DNA of 61,963 bases from positions 1 to 61,963 of the forward strand of contig CAIUDH010000109.1 of assembly GCA_903897855.1 (NCBI GenBank). Reading direction: 5' to 3'. The notes beneath the pieces are model-generated. The model was given only the letters and a program-made list of their open reading frames with translations. It was not told where the DNA came from and ran no database searches. Positions 9,448-17,445 of this stretch are shown here, piece after piece. The translations under genes and the position numbers were made by a program. The DNA is from an uncultured Bacteroidota bacterium (lineage in GTDB: Bacteria > Bacteroidota > Bacteroidia > UKL13-3). The first letter of the stretch is position 1, and every line of letters starts with the position of its first letter.

Positions 9448-10419
9448 ATGAGAAAACTTACTTTATATACTCTAGTCATCTTATTGTTTACGCACTGCGG
9501 GAATCCTCAAAACGCCAAGCCTCAAGGAACAGACTCATCGGGAAAGAAGCTTAAAATTTTATTCGATGCCTCTAAAGCGGAGATGTGTGGAAATGCCGAT
9601 TGGGTCATTGATGCCGATGCATTTAATTTAGGCTACACCAATACAGGAAGAATGATGGAAGGGAAAAGTAATGAAGCGAATCCTCAGAGAGTGCCCACTC
9701 CAGCCCAGGAAAATATTACTACGGATACTCGAGAGGACTATTGGACAGGCGCATTAAGCGCTTGGGCGATAGATTGTGTGAAGGAAGGTTTTTATGTTGA
9801 AACATTGCCTGTTCGTGGCCGTATTTCATACGGAGATAAAAATAATGAGCAAGATTTAACACAGTATCAAATTTTTGTGGTGGATGAGCCAAATATCAAA
9901 TTCGAACCGGATGAAAAGGCTGCGATACTTATGTTTATTGAGAATGGGGGTGGCTTGATGATGATTGCTGACCATGACAAAAGTGACAGGAATCGAGACA
10001 AATGGGATAGTCCAAATATTTGGAATGATTTTAATACTGCAAAGACTATCCCCATTGAATTTGATTTGGTTGAAATTTCTCAGTTGTCGGATCATTTTGC
10101 AATAGCTCAACATCCAGTGCTTGATGGAAAATATGGGCGACCGAAAGAAATTAAAATTTCGGCAGGATCGCAAATGCATTTGGCTCAAGGCGCTCAGGCG
10201 CTTTGTGTAACTAAGCAAAGCAAGGATGAAAACCATGGTGTGTTGGTGGCTGTAGGTGCTTTAGGGAAAGGCAGGGTGGTGGCTCTTAGCGATAGCAGTC
10301 CGGCTGATGATGGTACTGGGGATGTGAACGACAAATTGTATGCAGGATACACCGGTGAAGTCAACGGAGATCATCGTAAATTATTGATGAATGCCATTAT
10401 TTGGTTAGGCGGGAAGTAA
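9448..10419 (+). CDS. Lipoprotein with IFT52/DUF4350-like domain
   Basis: 323 aa. A short lipoprotein signal ends at about Cys17. The mature part has a Rossmann-like pattern: a strand around 35-42 (Lys-Ile-Leu-Phe-Asp), a Phe-Val-Val-Asp strand near 148, an Asn-Gly-Gly-Gly-Leu-Met-Met-Ile segment followed by Asp-His-Asp near 175, and a C-terminal Gly-Arg-Val-Val-Ala-Leu-Ser-Asp-Ser strand. This pattern is seen in IFT52/GldG/DUF4350-type domains that share a glutamine-amidotransferase-like fold but usually lack catalysis. The substrate or partner is unknown. It lies 47 bp after the peptidase gene and 31 bp before the barrel gene. Confidence 0.55.
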   Translation: MRKLTLYTLVILLFTHCGNPQNAKPQGTDSSGKKLKILFDASKAEMCGNADWVIDADAFNLGYTNTGRMMEGKSNEANPQRVPTPAQENITTDTREDYWTGALSAWAIDCVKEGFYVETLPVRGRISYGDKNNEQDLTQYQIFVVDEPNIKFEPDEKAAILMFIENGGGLMMIADHDKSDRNRDKWDSPNIWNDFNTAKTIPIEFDLVEISQLSDHFAIAQHPVLDGKYGRPKEIKISAGSQMHLAQGAQALCVTKQSKDENHGVLVAVGALGKGRVVALSDSSPADDGTGDVNDKLYAGYTGEVNGDHRKLLMNAIIWLGGK

Positions 10420-10450
10420 CACTTGAATTAATTTTTTAATAGAAAAATTT

Positions 10451-11272
10451 ATGAGACAAATTATCGTAATCCTGGGACTCTGTATAGCAATGTTATCAAA
10501 TGGGCAGTCCTACGATGAAAGCTTTGCTGTACAAGGTATTGCATTGGGAAATCAAAGTGTTACCATGTTTAATGCTTTTGCTCCAGTTGGAAATCCTGCC
10601 ATGACCACAAATTCTTTGACTCCTAAATCGACCTCTTTTGGAATTATGGCGAGTAATCGATTCTTTCTTAAAAATCTTAAGCTCGGTGGGTTTGGAATCG
10701 TGCATAAATTCTCCAAATCAGATGCCCTTGGCTTGGTCATTCAGTTCGACGGTACTGTAAATTTCAGACAAAATACCATCGCTTTAGCCTATTCAAAAAA
10801 GATAAATGAAAAATTTGCTGTCGGTATCAGTATTCTATATTTAAATACTTTTGAGCAAACCATTGGTTCTAAAAATAATTTCTTAGCAAAGGCAGGCCTT
10901 ATTTTCAGGCCTTCGAAACAGTTTTTAGTAGGTGCCACAGTGTATAACCCATTCGCATCAAAACTCACCCAATATACCCACGAGCGAATCCCAACGATTA
11001 TTTCTACCGGCGTCTGTTACAGCCTTTCCAAACAGGTGAATGTATACACTGAGTATAAATTAGGCTGGAACTCACTAAGAGTGTTTAAAATGGGAATTGC
11101 TTACGCACCTCAATCCAACCTCGTTATTTATGCAGGATTTCAAACTTCGAATGCGCCTTTGAGTTTTGGGATTTCGATAAAAACAAAAATTATAAACATC
11201 AATATCGCTTCTCAATACCACCAGATTTTAGGTTTTTCACCGGCATTAGGCTTCGATTATTCAACAAATTAA
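10451..11272 (+). CDS. PorV/PorQ-like outer-membrane barrel protein
   Basis: 273 aa with a signal peptide (1-18, ending Asn-Gly-Gln). The mature start reads Gly-Ile-Ala-Leu-Gly-Asn-Gln-Ser-Val and then Asn-Pro-Ala. This resembles the N-terminus of PorV/PorQ-type barrels, in which a named gene-product set sits among type IX secretion components. The rest has regular amphipathic strands with closing aromatic residues. It could be a PorV/PorQ relative or simply an unassigned FadL-like barrel. It ends by convergent overlap of 4 bp with the NFACT gene on the other strand. Confidence 0.5.
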   Translation: MRQIIVILGLCIAMLSNGQSYDESFAVQGIALGNQSVTMFNAFAPVGNPAMTTNSLTPKSTSFGIMASNRFFLKNLKLGGFGIVHKFSKSDALGLVIQFDGTVNFRQNTIALAYSKKINEKFAVGISILYLNTFEQTIGSKNNFLAKAGLIFRPSKQFLVGATVYNPFASKLTQYTHERIPTIISTGVCYSLSKQVNVYTEYKLGWNSLRVFKMGIAYAPQSNLVIYAGFQTSNAPLSFGISIKTKIININIASQYHQILGFSPALGFDYSTN

Positions 11273-12822
11273 TCTATTCCAGGCTTCACAAGTACCGTTT
11301 GCTCACTCAGTAAATGGACTTCTCCGGGGTTTCTTCCTTTGGCTTTCATCACAAATTTCTTAATCGTGTACTGCACGGCGGCGAGTCCTTGGTTCTTTGA
11401 TTTAGAATAATACGCAGTAATCGACGCCACTTTTTCTATCGTTGATTTTGTGATGATTTTCCCCGACTGGTTTTTGATAATGACATGCGACCCTGATACA
11501 TCCTTGGCATGAAGCCAGGTGTCGTTCTTATGGGCGTAGTTAAACGTAAGAAGGTCGTTGTTTGTCGCATTTTTGCCTATCCACACTTCATAATCATCTA
11601 CCAACATTTTGCGAAAAGGGAACAGTGTTTTTTCTTCATCTATTTTTATTAAATTGTTGGAGGCAGCAAATGCCTTCAAAGGTTTAATATCTTCGATGGC
11701 TTGAAGCTGATCAAGGAGCGCCTTGTATCTGGCAATTTGCAATACGAACACTTCCACATTCTTTTCTAGATTTGGCAATTCGTGTTTGAGTGCTTTCGAT
11801 TTTCGATAGTATTTTTCGGCGTTCTCTTGTGCATTTAAATTTTTATCCAATCTAATGGTAATCAAACCTTCGTTATAAAAATCGAAAAGCTCTACTGTGC
11901 TTAAATTCTTTTGAATCGCATGCATATTCGCCATGATGATATGCCCGAGATGCTCATATTCAATGAAAGTCATCGCGTTCTCTAGCTGCTTATTCGAACT
12001 GAATAACTGCTTTTCTGATTTCTTTAGCAACGCCATTAACTGTGAAAAAAGATTCGATTTAGAATTTTCAAATTGATAGGAGGGAAGTACTAAACGAGCT
12101 AAACGCAGGTATGCCTCGATGGCATTGTCGAATACAAGTGCCTCTTGTTTAGGGAATATTTGAAGAATGCTCTTTGATCCACCTCCAATAATGGTGAAGG
12201 GTATTTGTTCGCTTTTGAAGTAAGTAGAGATGATGTTTTTTCTTTCAATTTCGGGAAGGGTGAGAAATTTTATTTCTTCTAAAAACGACAAACTATGGGC
12301 ATCCAGAATCGGAATTAACTTTTTCAGATCAGCGTACTCCATGGAATGGGTAGTTACCAATAAATCTAAATCAAATGTTTTGTGTAACTCGGGTAGTTGA
12401 ATCAGTCTGTCGTTGGCGAATTCCTTTCTGAAGATATCGTCTACTTCATCATCCTGATTAATAAGTACAATATTGCTGAATCCTCCATGCAGCTTAAATA
12501 ATATTTTGAATCCTGTCTTTAATTTAATGTAAAAACTACGGTCAAAATTAATTTGAATAATATCTTCGACGATGCCTCCGTTACTTTCTTCAAACTGAAA
12601 GAGGAAATTTCGTTTGGGGCGATGATAGCTTTCAAGCAGCTGCAAATAGCAGCTTTTGTTTTCGAGATGTACAGAAAGAAATAGTTCAATGTTCTTGGGC
12701 GTGAGAAAACTGAAAATTATTTCTTCTTTACTAAAACTAAAGGCATTGATAAAAGTGGATTCTTTTATACGATGACCAAGTGCACTTGAAAAATGGCGCA
12801 GCGCAAAATAATTAAGATGCAT
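11269..12822 (-). CDS. NFACT/RqcH-type ribosome quality control protein
   Basis: 517 aa. The N-terminal NFACT-N/FbpA domain includes the conserved Asp94-Arg95 pair, which is needed for tRNA handling in RqcH. A long coiled-coil middle (about 260-370) follows, then the NFACT-R (DUF814) domain near 420-517 with Asp-x-Trp-Leu-His-Ala-Lys-Asp, Gly-Ser-His-Val and Lys-Gly-x-Asn-Pro-Gly. Family members bind stalled large ribosomal subunits and add C-terminal alanine tails. The protein is shorter than the Bacillus form (about 570). Its ATG overlaps the stop of the upstream VWA gene as TAATG, so the two are translationally coupled. Confidence 0.85.
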   Translation of the reverse strand: MHLNYFALRHFSSALGHRIKESTFINAFSFSKEEIIFSFLTPKNIELFLSVHLENKSCYLQLLESYHRPKRNFLFQFEESNGGIVEDIIQINFDRSFYIKLKTGFKILFKLHGGFSNIVLINQDDEVDDIFRKEFANDRLIQLPELHKTFDLDLLVTTHSMEYADLKKLIPILDAHSLSFLEEIKFLTLPEIERKNIISTYFKSEQIPFTIIGGGSKSILQIFPKQEALVFDNAIEAYLRLARLVLPSYQFENSKSNLFSQLMALLKKSEKQLFSSNKQLENAMTFIEYEHLGHIIMANMHAIQKNLSTVELFDFYNEGLITIRLDKNLNAQENAEKYYRKSKALKHELPNLEKNVEVFVLQIARYKALLDQLQAIEDIKPLKAFAASNNLIKIDEEKTLFPFRKMLVDDYEVWIGKNATNNDLLTFNYAHKNDTWLHAKDVSGSHVIIKNQSGKIITKSTIEKVASITAYYSKSKNQGLAAVQYTIKKFVMKAKGRNPGEVHLLSEQTVLVKPGID

Positions 12823-14183
12823 TATCGCTTGCTGTTATTTTTTATTTCATCCAAGATGGCATTCTCGGCCAACTCTTTAGAGTTGATATAAATGTAATTG
12901 CCTTTACCGGCTTTAGATAATTCTTCTAAAACCTTCAAACTTGTTCTGTCAGAGCCAAAACCTACCGTTGTAAGTGTAATTTTTTTAGTGAGCCCACTCG
13001 AATATTTTCTGATGGTTCGTTGATCCTTGCTTTTTAGGGTAAAGGCCCCATCGGTGGCCAGGATAATCTGGTTATTCGCTTCGTTTATATAACTCTGGCT
13101 GGCCATTTGATAGGCCAGATCAAGTCCTTTCGATCCGGCGGTCATTCCTAATGCTCTCAGTGTGTCGATGCTTCTGTAAATTTCTGTTTTATTATCGGCG
13201 GTGGTTGAAGCTACCATCACACGTGCTTTATCAGCATAGGTAATAATGGTTATTCGATCAATATCTCGTAGTTGAGAGATCATTTTATTAATTGATATTT
13301 TCAATAAAGGCAATCGTTCTTTGCCTTGCATGGAACTGGAGATGTCGATTAAAAAAACAATATTATTGGGTTTGTAATCATCATACGATAACTGCCCAGG
13401 CTTATTTCTTGACACTATCGGTGAATCCACTGGGGCCGTAACAATGGGCGTGGTGTCTCTTTTTATCGGTTCTGCCTTCGCTATCGCAGGCGTGTCTCTT
13501 GAGGCTGTTCGTGGAGACAATTCAAAAATAAGGCGTGGGGTGTTTTTGTTGAAATAGGTTTCATATTTATAGGCCGTGTCATAACCTTCGGCGGTAGCCA
13601 TAAAATCGTATAACCCTAGGTTGAGTGTTATGGCAAAATCGCCGTCCTGTGTTGTCGTTTTCCCAACAAGTTGGTTGGATGAATAAATAGATACTTTTGC
13701 TACTGCAATAGGTAATTTTGTTCCTTTATTGATTACTGTTCCGGCACATAAAGGTGGTTTTATCTGACTGCTATTATCAAGAATGAAAGAATAGCATTCT
13801 TGCGGTGAGGTGCTCAATGATTTGATATCTCCACTTAGTTTTAAAATGGCAGGTTTGTCGGAGGCATTGGTGTACACAATGATTTTTTCATTGAATTTCC
13901 CTTTTCTGTCAGGGGTATAAAAAACTAAAATTGAAGCCGTATCATTTGGTAAGATGCTATGTTGAGGTATTTGCACGGTGATGCTTTTAGCATGATCGGC
14001 ACGAAGTACATAAAGTGGTGAGTTGCCGGTGTTTTTAAAAGTAAATAACGAGATCAGGGTACCCGCATTAGACACTTGGCCAAGACTCGAATGTGAAACT
14101 TCAAAGTTCACTTGCGGAGCATCTACTTGAGCAAAGCTATATTCTAATATCAAACTAAATACAATCAGCAAAAAAATTCTCAT
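12822..14183 (-). CDS. DUF1573-like/carboxypeptidase-regulatory/VWA protein
   Basis: 453 aa from the ATG at 14183, which directly precedes a clear signal peptide. An earlier ATG at 14231 would add 16 charged residues in front. Domains in order (numbered from 14183): a DUF1573/ASH-like beta domain (about 20-110), a carboxypeptidase-regulatory-like domain (about 150-215), a Pro/Thr-rich linker, and a von Willebrand A domain (about 275-450) with an intact MIDAS Asp-x-Ser-x-Ser (in Leu-Ile-Asp-Ile-Ser-Ser-Ser-Met). It is exported and probably binds protein partners through metal. The combination with a translation-rescue gene in one coupled unit is unusual. Function unknown. Confidence 0.75.
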   Translation of the reverse strand: MRIFLLIVFSLILEYSFAQVDAPQVNFEVSHSSLGQVSNAGTLISLFTFKNTGNSPLYVLRADHAKSITVQIPQHSILPNDTASILVFYTPDRKGKFNEKIIVYTNASDKPAILKLSGDIKSLSTSPQECYSFILDNSSQIKPPLCAGTVINKGTKLPIAVAKVSIYSSNQLVGKTTTQDGDFAITLNLGLYDFMATAEGYDTAYKYETYFNKNTPRLIFELSPRTASRDTPAIAKAEPIKRDTTPIVTAPVDSPIVSRNKPGQLSYDDYKPNNIVFLIDISSSMQGKERLPLLKISINKMISQLRDIDRITIITYADKARVMVASTTADNKTEIYRSIDTLRALGMTAGSKGLDLAYQMASQSYINEANNQIILATDGAFTLKSKDQRTIRKYSSGLTKKITLTTVGFGSDRTSLKVLEELSKAGKGNYIYINSKELAENAILDEIKNNSKR

Positions 14184-14269
14184 CTTTGATGCGCTTTCTT
14201 TTATTTTCGGTAAATATAAACCCTTTTTCAAACTATAACGTATCTCAATACCTTTTAAGTATATATTAG

Positions 14270-14926
14270 ATGAAACTCTCCACTAAATTTATTATTATTG
14301 CCCATGTATTCACGGGGTTACTAGCTTCTTGTACCCAATCAAACATAAACACTAAAAAAGTATCAATTAAACAAAATATGAATACTGACAACTCAAATCT
14401 CGATACCATTACGTTAGCGGCTGGATGCTTTTGGTGTTCCGAAGCTATTTTCCAGCGCTTAAAAGGGGTCGATTCGGTATACTCAGGCTATACTGGTGGA
14501 TCGGTAATAAACCCATCCTACAAGGAAGTATGCACAGGTACGACGGGGCATGCCGAGGCGGTACAGGTATGCTACGATAAAACGGTAATCTCACTATACG
14601 AACTATTACAGGTTTTTTTCAAGACCCATGACCCAACGACGCTAAACCAGCAGGGAGGCGATCATGGACCACAATATCGCTCAGGCCTCTTTTACCATAA
14701 CGAAAGTCAGAAGAAAATTGCCGAAGAAGTGATCCGGGAAATGAATGAACAAAAAGTGTTTGACTCCCCAATAGTGACAGAGGTGACGCCCTTCACGGTT
14801 TTTTATATAGCCGAAGATAATCACCAGAATTTTTATAATGAAAACCCAGAGTATGGCTATTGCAGGGTTGTAATTAATCCTAAAATAGATAAACTGGAGA
14901 AATATTTTAAGGATAAGTTAAAATAG
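14270..14926 (+). CDS. msrA: Peptide-methionine (S)-S-oxide reductase, lipoprotein form
   Basis: 218 aa. A lipoprotein signal ends at about Cys21 (Leu-Leu-Ala-Ser-Cys), followed by a 30-residue linker and a complete MsrA domain. The catalytic motif Gly-Cys-Phe-Trp-Cys holds Cys53. Further family motifs are Tyr-x-Gly-Gly, Gly-His-Ala-Glu, His-Asp-Pro-Thr, Gly-Asp-x-Gly-x-Gln-Tyr-Arg-Ser and a C-terminal Gly-Tyr-Cys. The enzyme reduces methionine-S-sulfoxide, here in an envelope compartment, and needs a thioredoxin-like electron donor. An internal ATG lies downstream (Met37), so a cytoplasmic form is also possible. It is transcribed divergently from the VWA gene. Confidence 0.93.
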   Translation: MKLSTKFIIIAHVFTGLLASCTQSNINTKKVSIKQNMNTDNSNLDTITLAAGCFWCSEAIFQRLKGVDSVYSGYTGGSVINPSYKEVCTGTTGHAEAVQVCYDKTVISLYELLQVFFKTHDPTTLNQQGGDHGPQYRSGLFYHNESQKKIAEEVIREMNEQKVFDSPIVTEVTPFTVFYIAEDNHQNFYNENPEYGYCRVVINPKIDKLEKYFKDKLK

Positions 14927-15008
14927 TAACGAGTGTTAGTTTTGCTATTCCTTCTAAGTTCACTAAACTAGATTTTCAACATATAGAAGAACTAGTTTCG
15001 CTTTGACT

Positions 15009-15016
15009 TACATTTG
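15009..15016 (+). promoter_or_regulatory. -7 element (TACATTTG) 4 bases before the start codon
   Basis: Exact TAnnTTTG. Only four bases separate it from the ATG at 15021, so the transcript should begin at or very near the start codon. Confidence 0.55.
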
Positions 15017-15020
15017 TTTT

Positions 15021-15878
15021 ATGAATAGCCAAAATGAAGTTCATGCGCTCATTGCCTTGCTCGATGATGAGGATTTGGAGGTGGCTGAGAATGTAAACGA
15101 GCGATTGCTTCATTGGGGCGATGAGGCGTTGCCTTTGCTTGAACAGGAGTTGTTCAATATGGATCAAACACAGTATGAAAAGATTGATAGGTTGATTAAA
15201 AAAATACGACTACAATCGTTAATAAAACTGTTTGCCGAATGGAAAAATACAGAAAATCAAAATTTATTAGATGGGATTTTACTCTTAAACAAGTTAGGTT
15301 ATCCCGATTTGGATGCCGATGGCATAAAAAAGGCCATTCATGAACTGAAATTAAAAGTGTGGTTAGAATTACATTATGATTTAACGTCTTTCGAGAAAGT
15401 GAAAATCATGAATCATATTTTATTTCATGTGTTTAAGCTAAAACCCAACACTGCCTTCTATCATCATCCCGATAATTCTTACCTTAACAAAGTATTGGCG
15501 CTTAAAACAGGGAATCCTATTACGTTAAGTGTTTTATATATTATTATTGCTGAAATGCTCGATATTCCTATAAAAGGCATCAATGTCCCTCAGCATTTTA
15601 TGCTTGCTTATGTCGACGAAAGTGAGACCTTAAGATATGATACTGATGTGTTGTTTTACATTAATGCATTCGACAATGGGGCTGTTTTTAGTCATGAACA
15701 CGTGCAACAATATATCGAATCGTTAGGGCTTAAACCGAATCAGGATTTTTTGGAGCCATGTAGTAATTTGGATATTATAAAAAGATGCTGTAGAAATCTC
15801 ATTTACTCGTATGAGCTTCTCCAGAATAACGAAAAAGTTTCAGGCTTGAATGAAATCTTGGAAGTGTTAAATAGCTAA
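15021..15878 (+). CDS. SirB1-like transglutaminase-fold protein
   Basis: 285 aa from the ATG at 15021. A TTG at 15003 is in frame but lies inside or before the promoter element, so I reject it. A helical N-terminal half (HEAT-like, about 1-95) precedes the SirB1/Transglut_core2 domain, recognised by Gly-Asn-Pro-Ile-Thr-Leu-Ser (about 165) and the following Val-Pro-Gln-His-Phe-Met-Leu. The family position usually filled by a Cys-containing motif is not obvious here, so enzymatic activity is doubtful. The cellular role of SirB1-like proteins is poorly known. Confidence 0.75.
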   Translation: MNSQNEVHALIALLDDEDLEVAENVNERLLHWGDEALPLLEQELFNMDQTQYEKIDRLIKKIRLQSLIKLFAEWKNTENQNLLDGILLLNKLGYPDLDADGIKKAIHELKLKVWLELHYDLTSFEKVKIMNHILFHVFKLKPNTAFYHHPDNSYLNKVLALKTGNPITLSVLYIIIAEMLDIPIKGINVPQHFMLAYVDESETLRYDTDVLFYINAFDNGAVFSHEHVQQYIESLGLKPNQDFLEPCSNLDIIKRCCRNLIYSYELLQNNEKVSGLNEILEVLNS

Positions 15879-15943
15879 TCTAGTGATCTTCCTCTTTTAG
15901 TTAATTTGCTTGAGTACAAAGGCTATATTTACTTCCATACATG

Positions 15944-15951
15944 TAAATTTG
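15944..15951 (+). promoter_or_regulatory. -7 element (TAAATTTG) upstream of the GT-C-like gene
   Basis: Exact TAnnTTTG, 36 bases before the ATG at 15988. No clear -33 TTG. Confidence 0.4.
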
Positions 15952-15987
15952 TTAGTGTTACGCTGACCCTAAATAAAGAAAACTTTT

Positions 15988-17385
15988 ATGAATTTTGACT
16001 TGGCCTATCGAAAAAACCATCAGCTCGTAAATGGAATATTATTTGCATTCGCGCTGATGGTGTTGGTGCTCAATAATCGTGGACAGTTTTGCTATGATAG
16101 CCGTCAATATTGGGAGTTGGCTAAACAATACGGTTCTGCTGGGCATTTTGATTTTCTAAATTTCAATGATTCTTTACGAGGTTATCTTTTGCCACTATTA
16201 TTGTATCCCGCAGTAAAATTAGGTGAGTTGTTTTCTTATGAGGTGTTAATTTGTAGATTTTATCTGATTGGGATTTTTGCATTATTCTACACTTTTGGCA
16301 TAGCATTGCTCTTTAAAGTTTTCTTCAAATCGGTTTTGAGCCCTTTCCTGCATGCACTTTTGGGAGTCATTCTAGTGGTGCTCTGGTGGGAGGCATTTAC
16401 CTTACCTTTAACGGATATCGCTGGTGTTATATTTTTGTTTCTCTCGTTTGCACTGCTCCCTAAACAAAACCAGTGGCTTCATCTTCTCTCCGGTGCTTGC
16501 TTATATGCCACGCTAAATCTCCGGCTCATCAATATTATCGCGATTCCTTTTTTTGTATTTTATATCGTTTTGGTGATTCAGGCATGGAAACCTAAAATCA
16601 AGGCATTGGCATTCACGTTCATAGGCTTTATTTTATTGGCAACTCCACAATGGGTTATCAATCGAGCACATTTTAGTACCAATTCTATTTTGGTGCAAAG
16701 CGATAAGTCGAAGTTTACAGAGGGCAAAAGTCTATACCTGATGCAACTCAGCTCTGGAATACGATTTCAAAAGTACGAAACAAACATTGGCACTACTTAT
16801 CCTAAACCAGGAATATTTTATACGGATGAGTGGGCTAAAGAAATGGGTGTGGGTATGCCTGAAAAAGGATTTGAAGGCTATGGCCAGTATCTTCATTTTG
16901 TATTCGGTCATCCACCGGTTTTATTCATTTATCTAAAGCATCTTTTTAACGGTCTTGATATAACTACCCCCAGGATTTTTCTAACAAGTGATATTTATTA
17001 CCGTAGTTCGGGGTTGAAGTTTTTTAACTATTCAGTACTTTTTCTGGGTGTTTTAGGAATGATATTAAATTTCAGAAAGTTGTCAATACTTACCCAAACA
17101 GTTACACTGCTTTCATTGACACTTGCACTGTTAGTTGTGCCTACGCTTGTCGAAGTAAGATTTTTTATTCCATTACATTTTTTCTTTTATTTTTACGCCT
17201 TATTTTTACTTCAAAATTCAACACTTCGGTTATTGAAATCAAATAAAAAAAGGTTGTACATCCTCGCCTTGATTTATATATGTTTTGTAAGTTTGTGTTT
17301 TTACGCAAGTAGTAATACGATGAAACAAATAGAGTTTAAAAGTACAGCAGCCAATATTAGTGAGTCGGTTTCAAGTATATTATAA
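15988..17385 (+). CDS. Polytopic membrane protein, GT-C glycosyltransferase-like
   Basis: 465 aa with about ten to eleven predicted membrane helices. An early luminal-type loop reads Tyr-Asp-Ser-Arg-Gln-Tyr-Trp near residue 38. A late Val-Glu-Val-Arg-Phe-Phe-Ile-Pro motif lies near 390. Both resemble features of GT-C (PMT/ArnT-like) enzymes, where an acidic residue in the first loop is catalytic and an Glu-x-Arg-Tyr-x-x-Pro motif occurs late. A role in transferring a sugar from a polyprenyl donor to an envelope target is an inference. It could also be a non-enzymatic membrane protein. The BNR-repeat gene follows after a short gap. Confidence 0.5.
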   Translation: MNFDLAYRKNHQLVNGILFAFALMVLVLNNRGQFCYDSRQYWELAKQYGSAGHFDFLNFNDSLRGYLLPLLLYPAVKLGELFSYEVLICRFYLIGIFALFYTFGIALLFKVFFKSVLSPFLHALLGVILVVLWWEAFTLPLTDIAGVIFLFLSFALLPKQNQWLHLLSGACLYATLNLRLINIIAIPFFVFYIVLVIQAWKPKIKALAFTFIGFILLATPQWVINRAHFSTNSILVQSDKSKFTEGKSLYLMQLSSGIRFQKYETNIGTTYPKPGIFYTDEWAKEMGVGMPEKGFEGYGQYLHFVFGHPPVLFIYLKHLFNGLDITTPRIFLTSDIYYRSSGLKFFNYSVLFLGVLGMILNFRKLSILTQTVTLLSLTLALLVVPTLVEVRFFIPLHFFFYFYALFLLQNSTLRLLKSNKKRLYILALIYICFVSLCFYASSNTMKQIEFKSTAANISESVSSIL

Positions 17386-17445
17386 TGAACATTTGAATTA
17401 AAGAGGTTCCACACGGCTATGGTTTTTATTTTCGTTCAACGAATA

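Noticed and set aside
9856-10236. Minus-strand reading opposite the IFT52-like lipoprotein gene
   Set aside because: Antisense to a well-supported gene, and the protein has no recognisable features.
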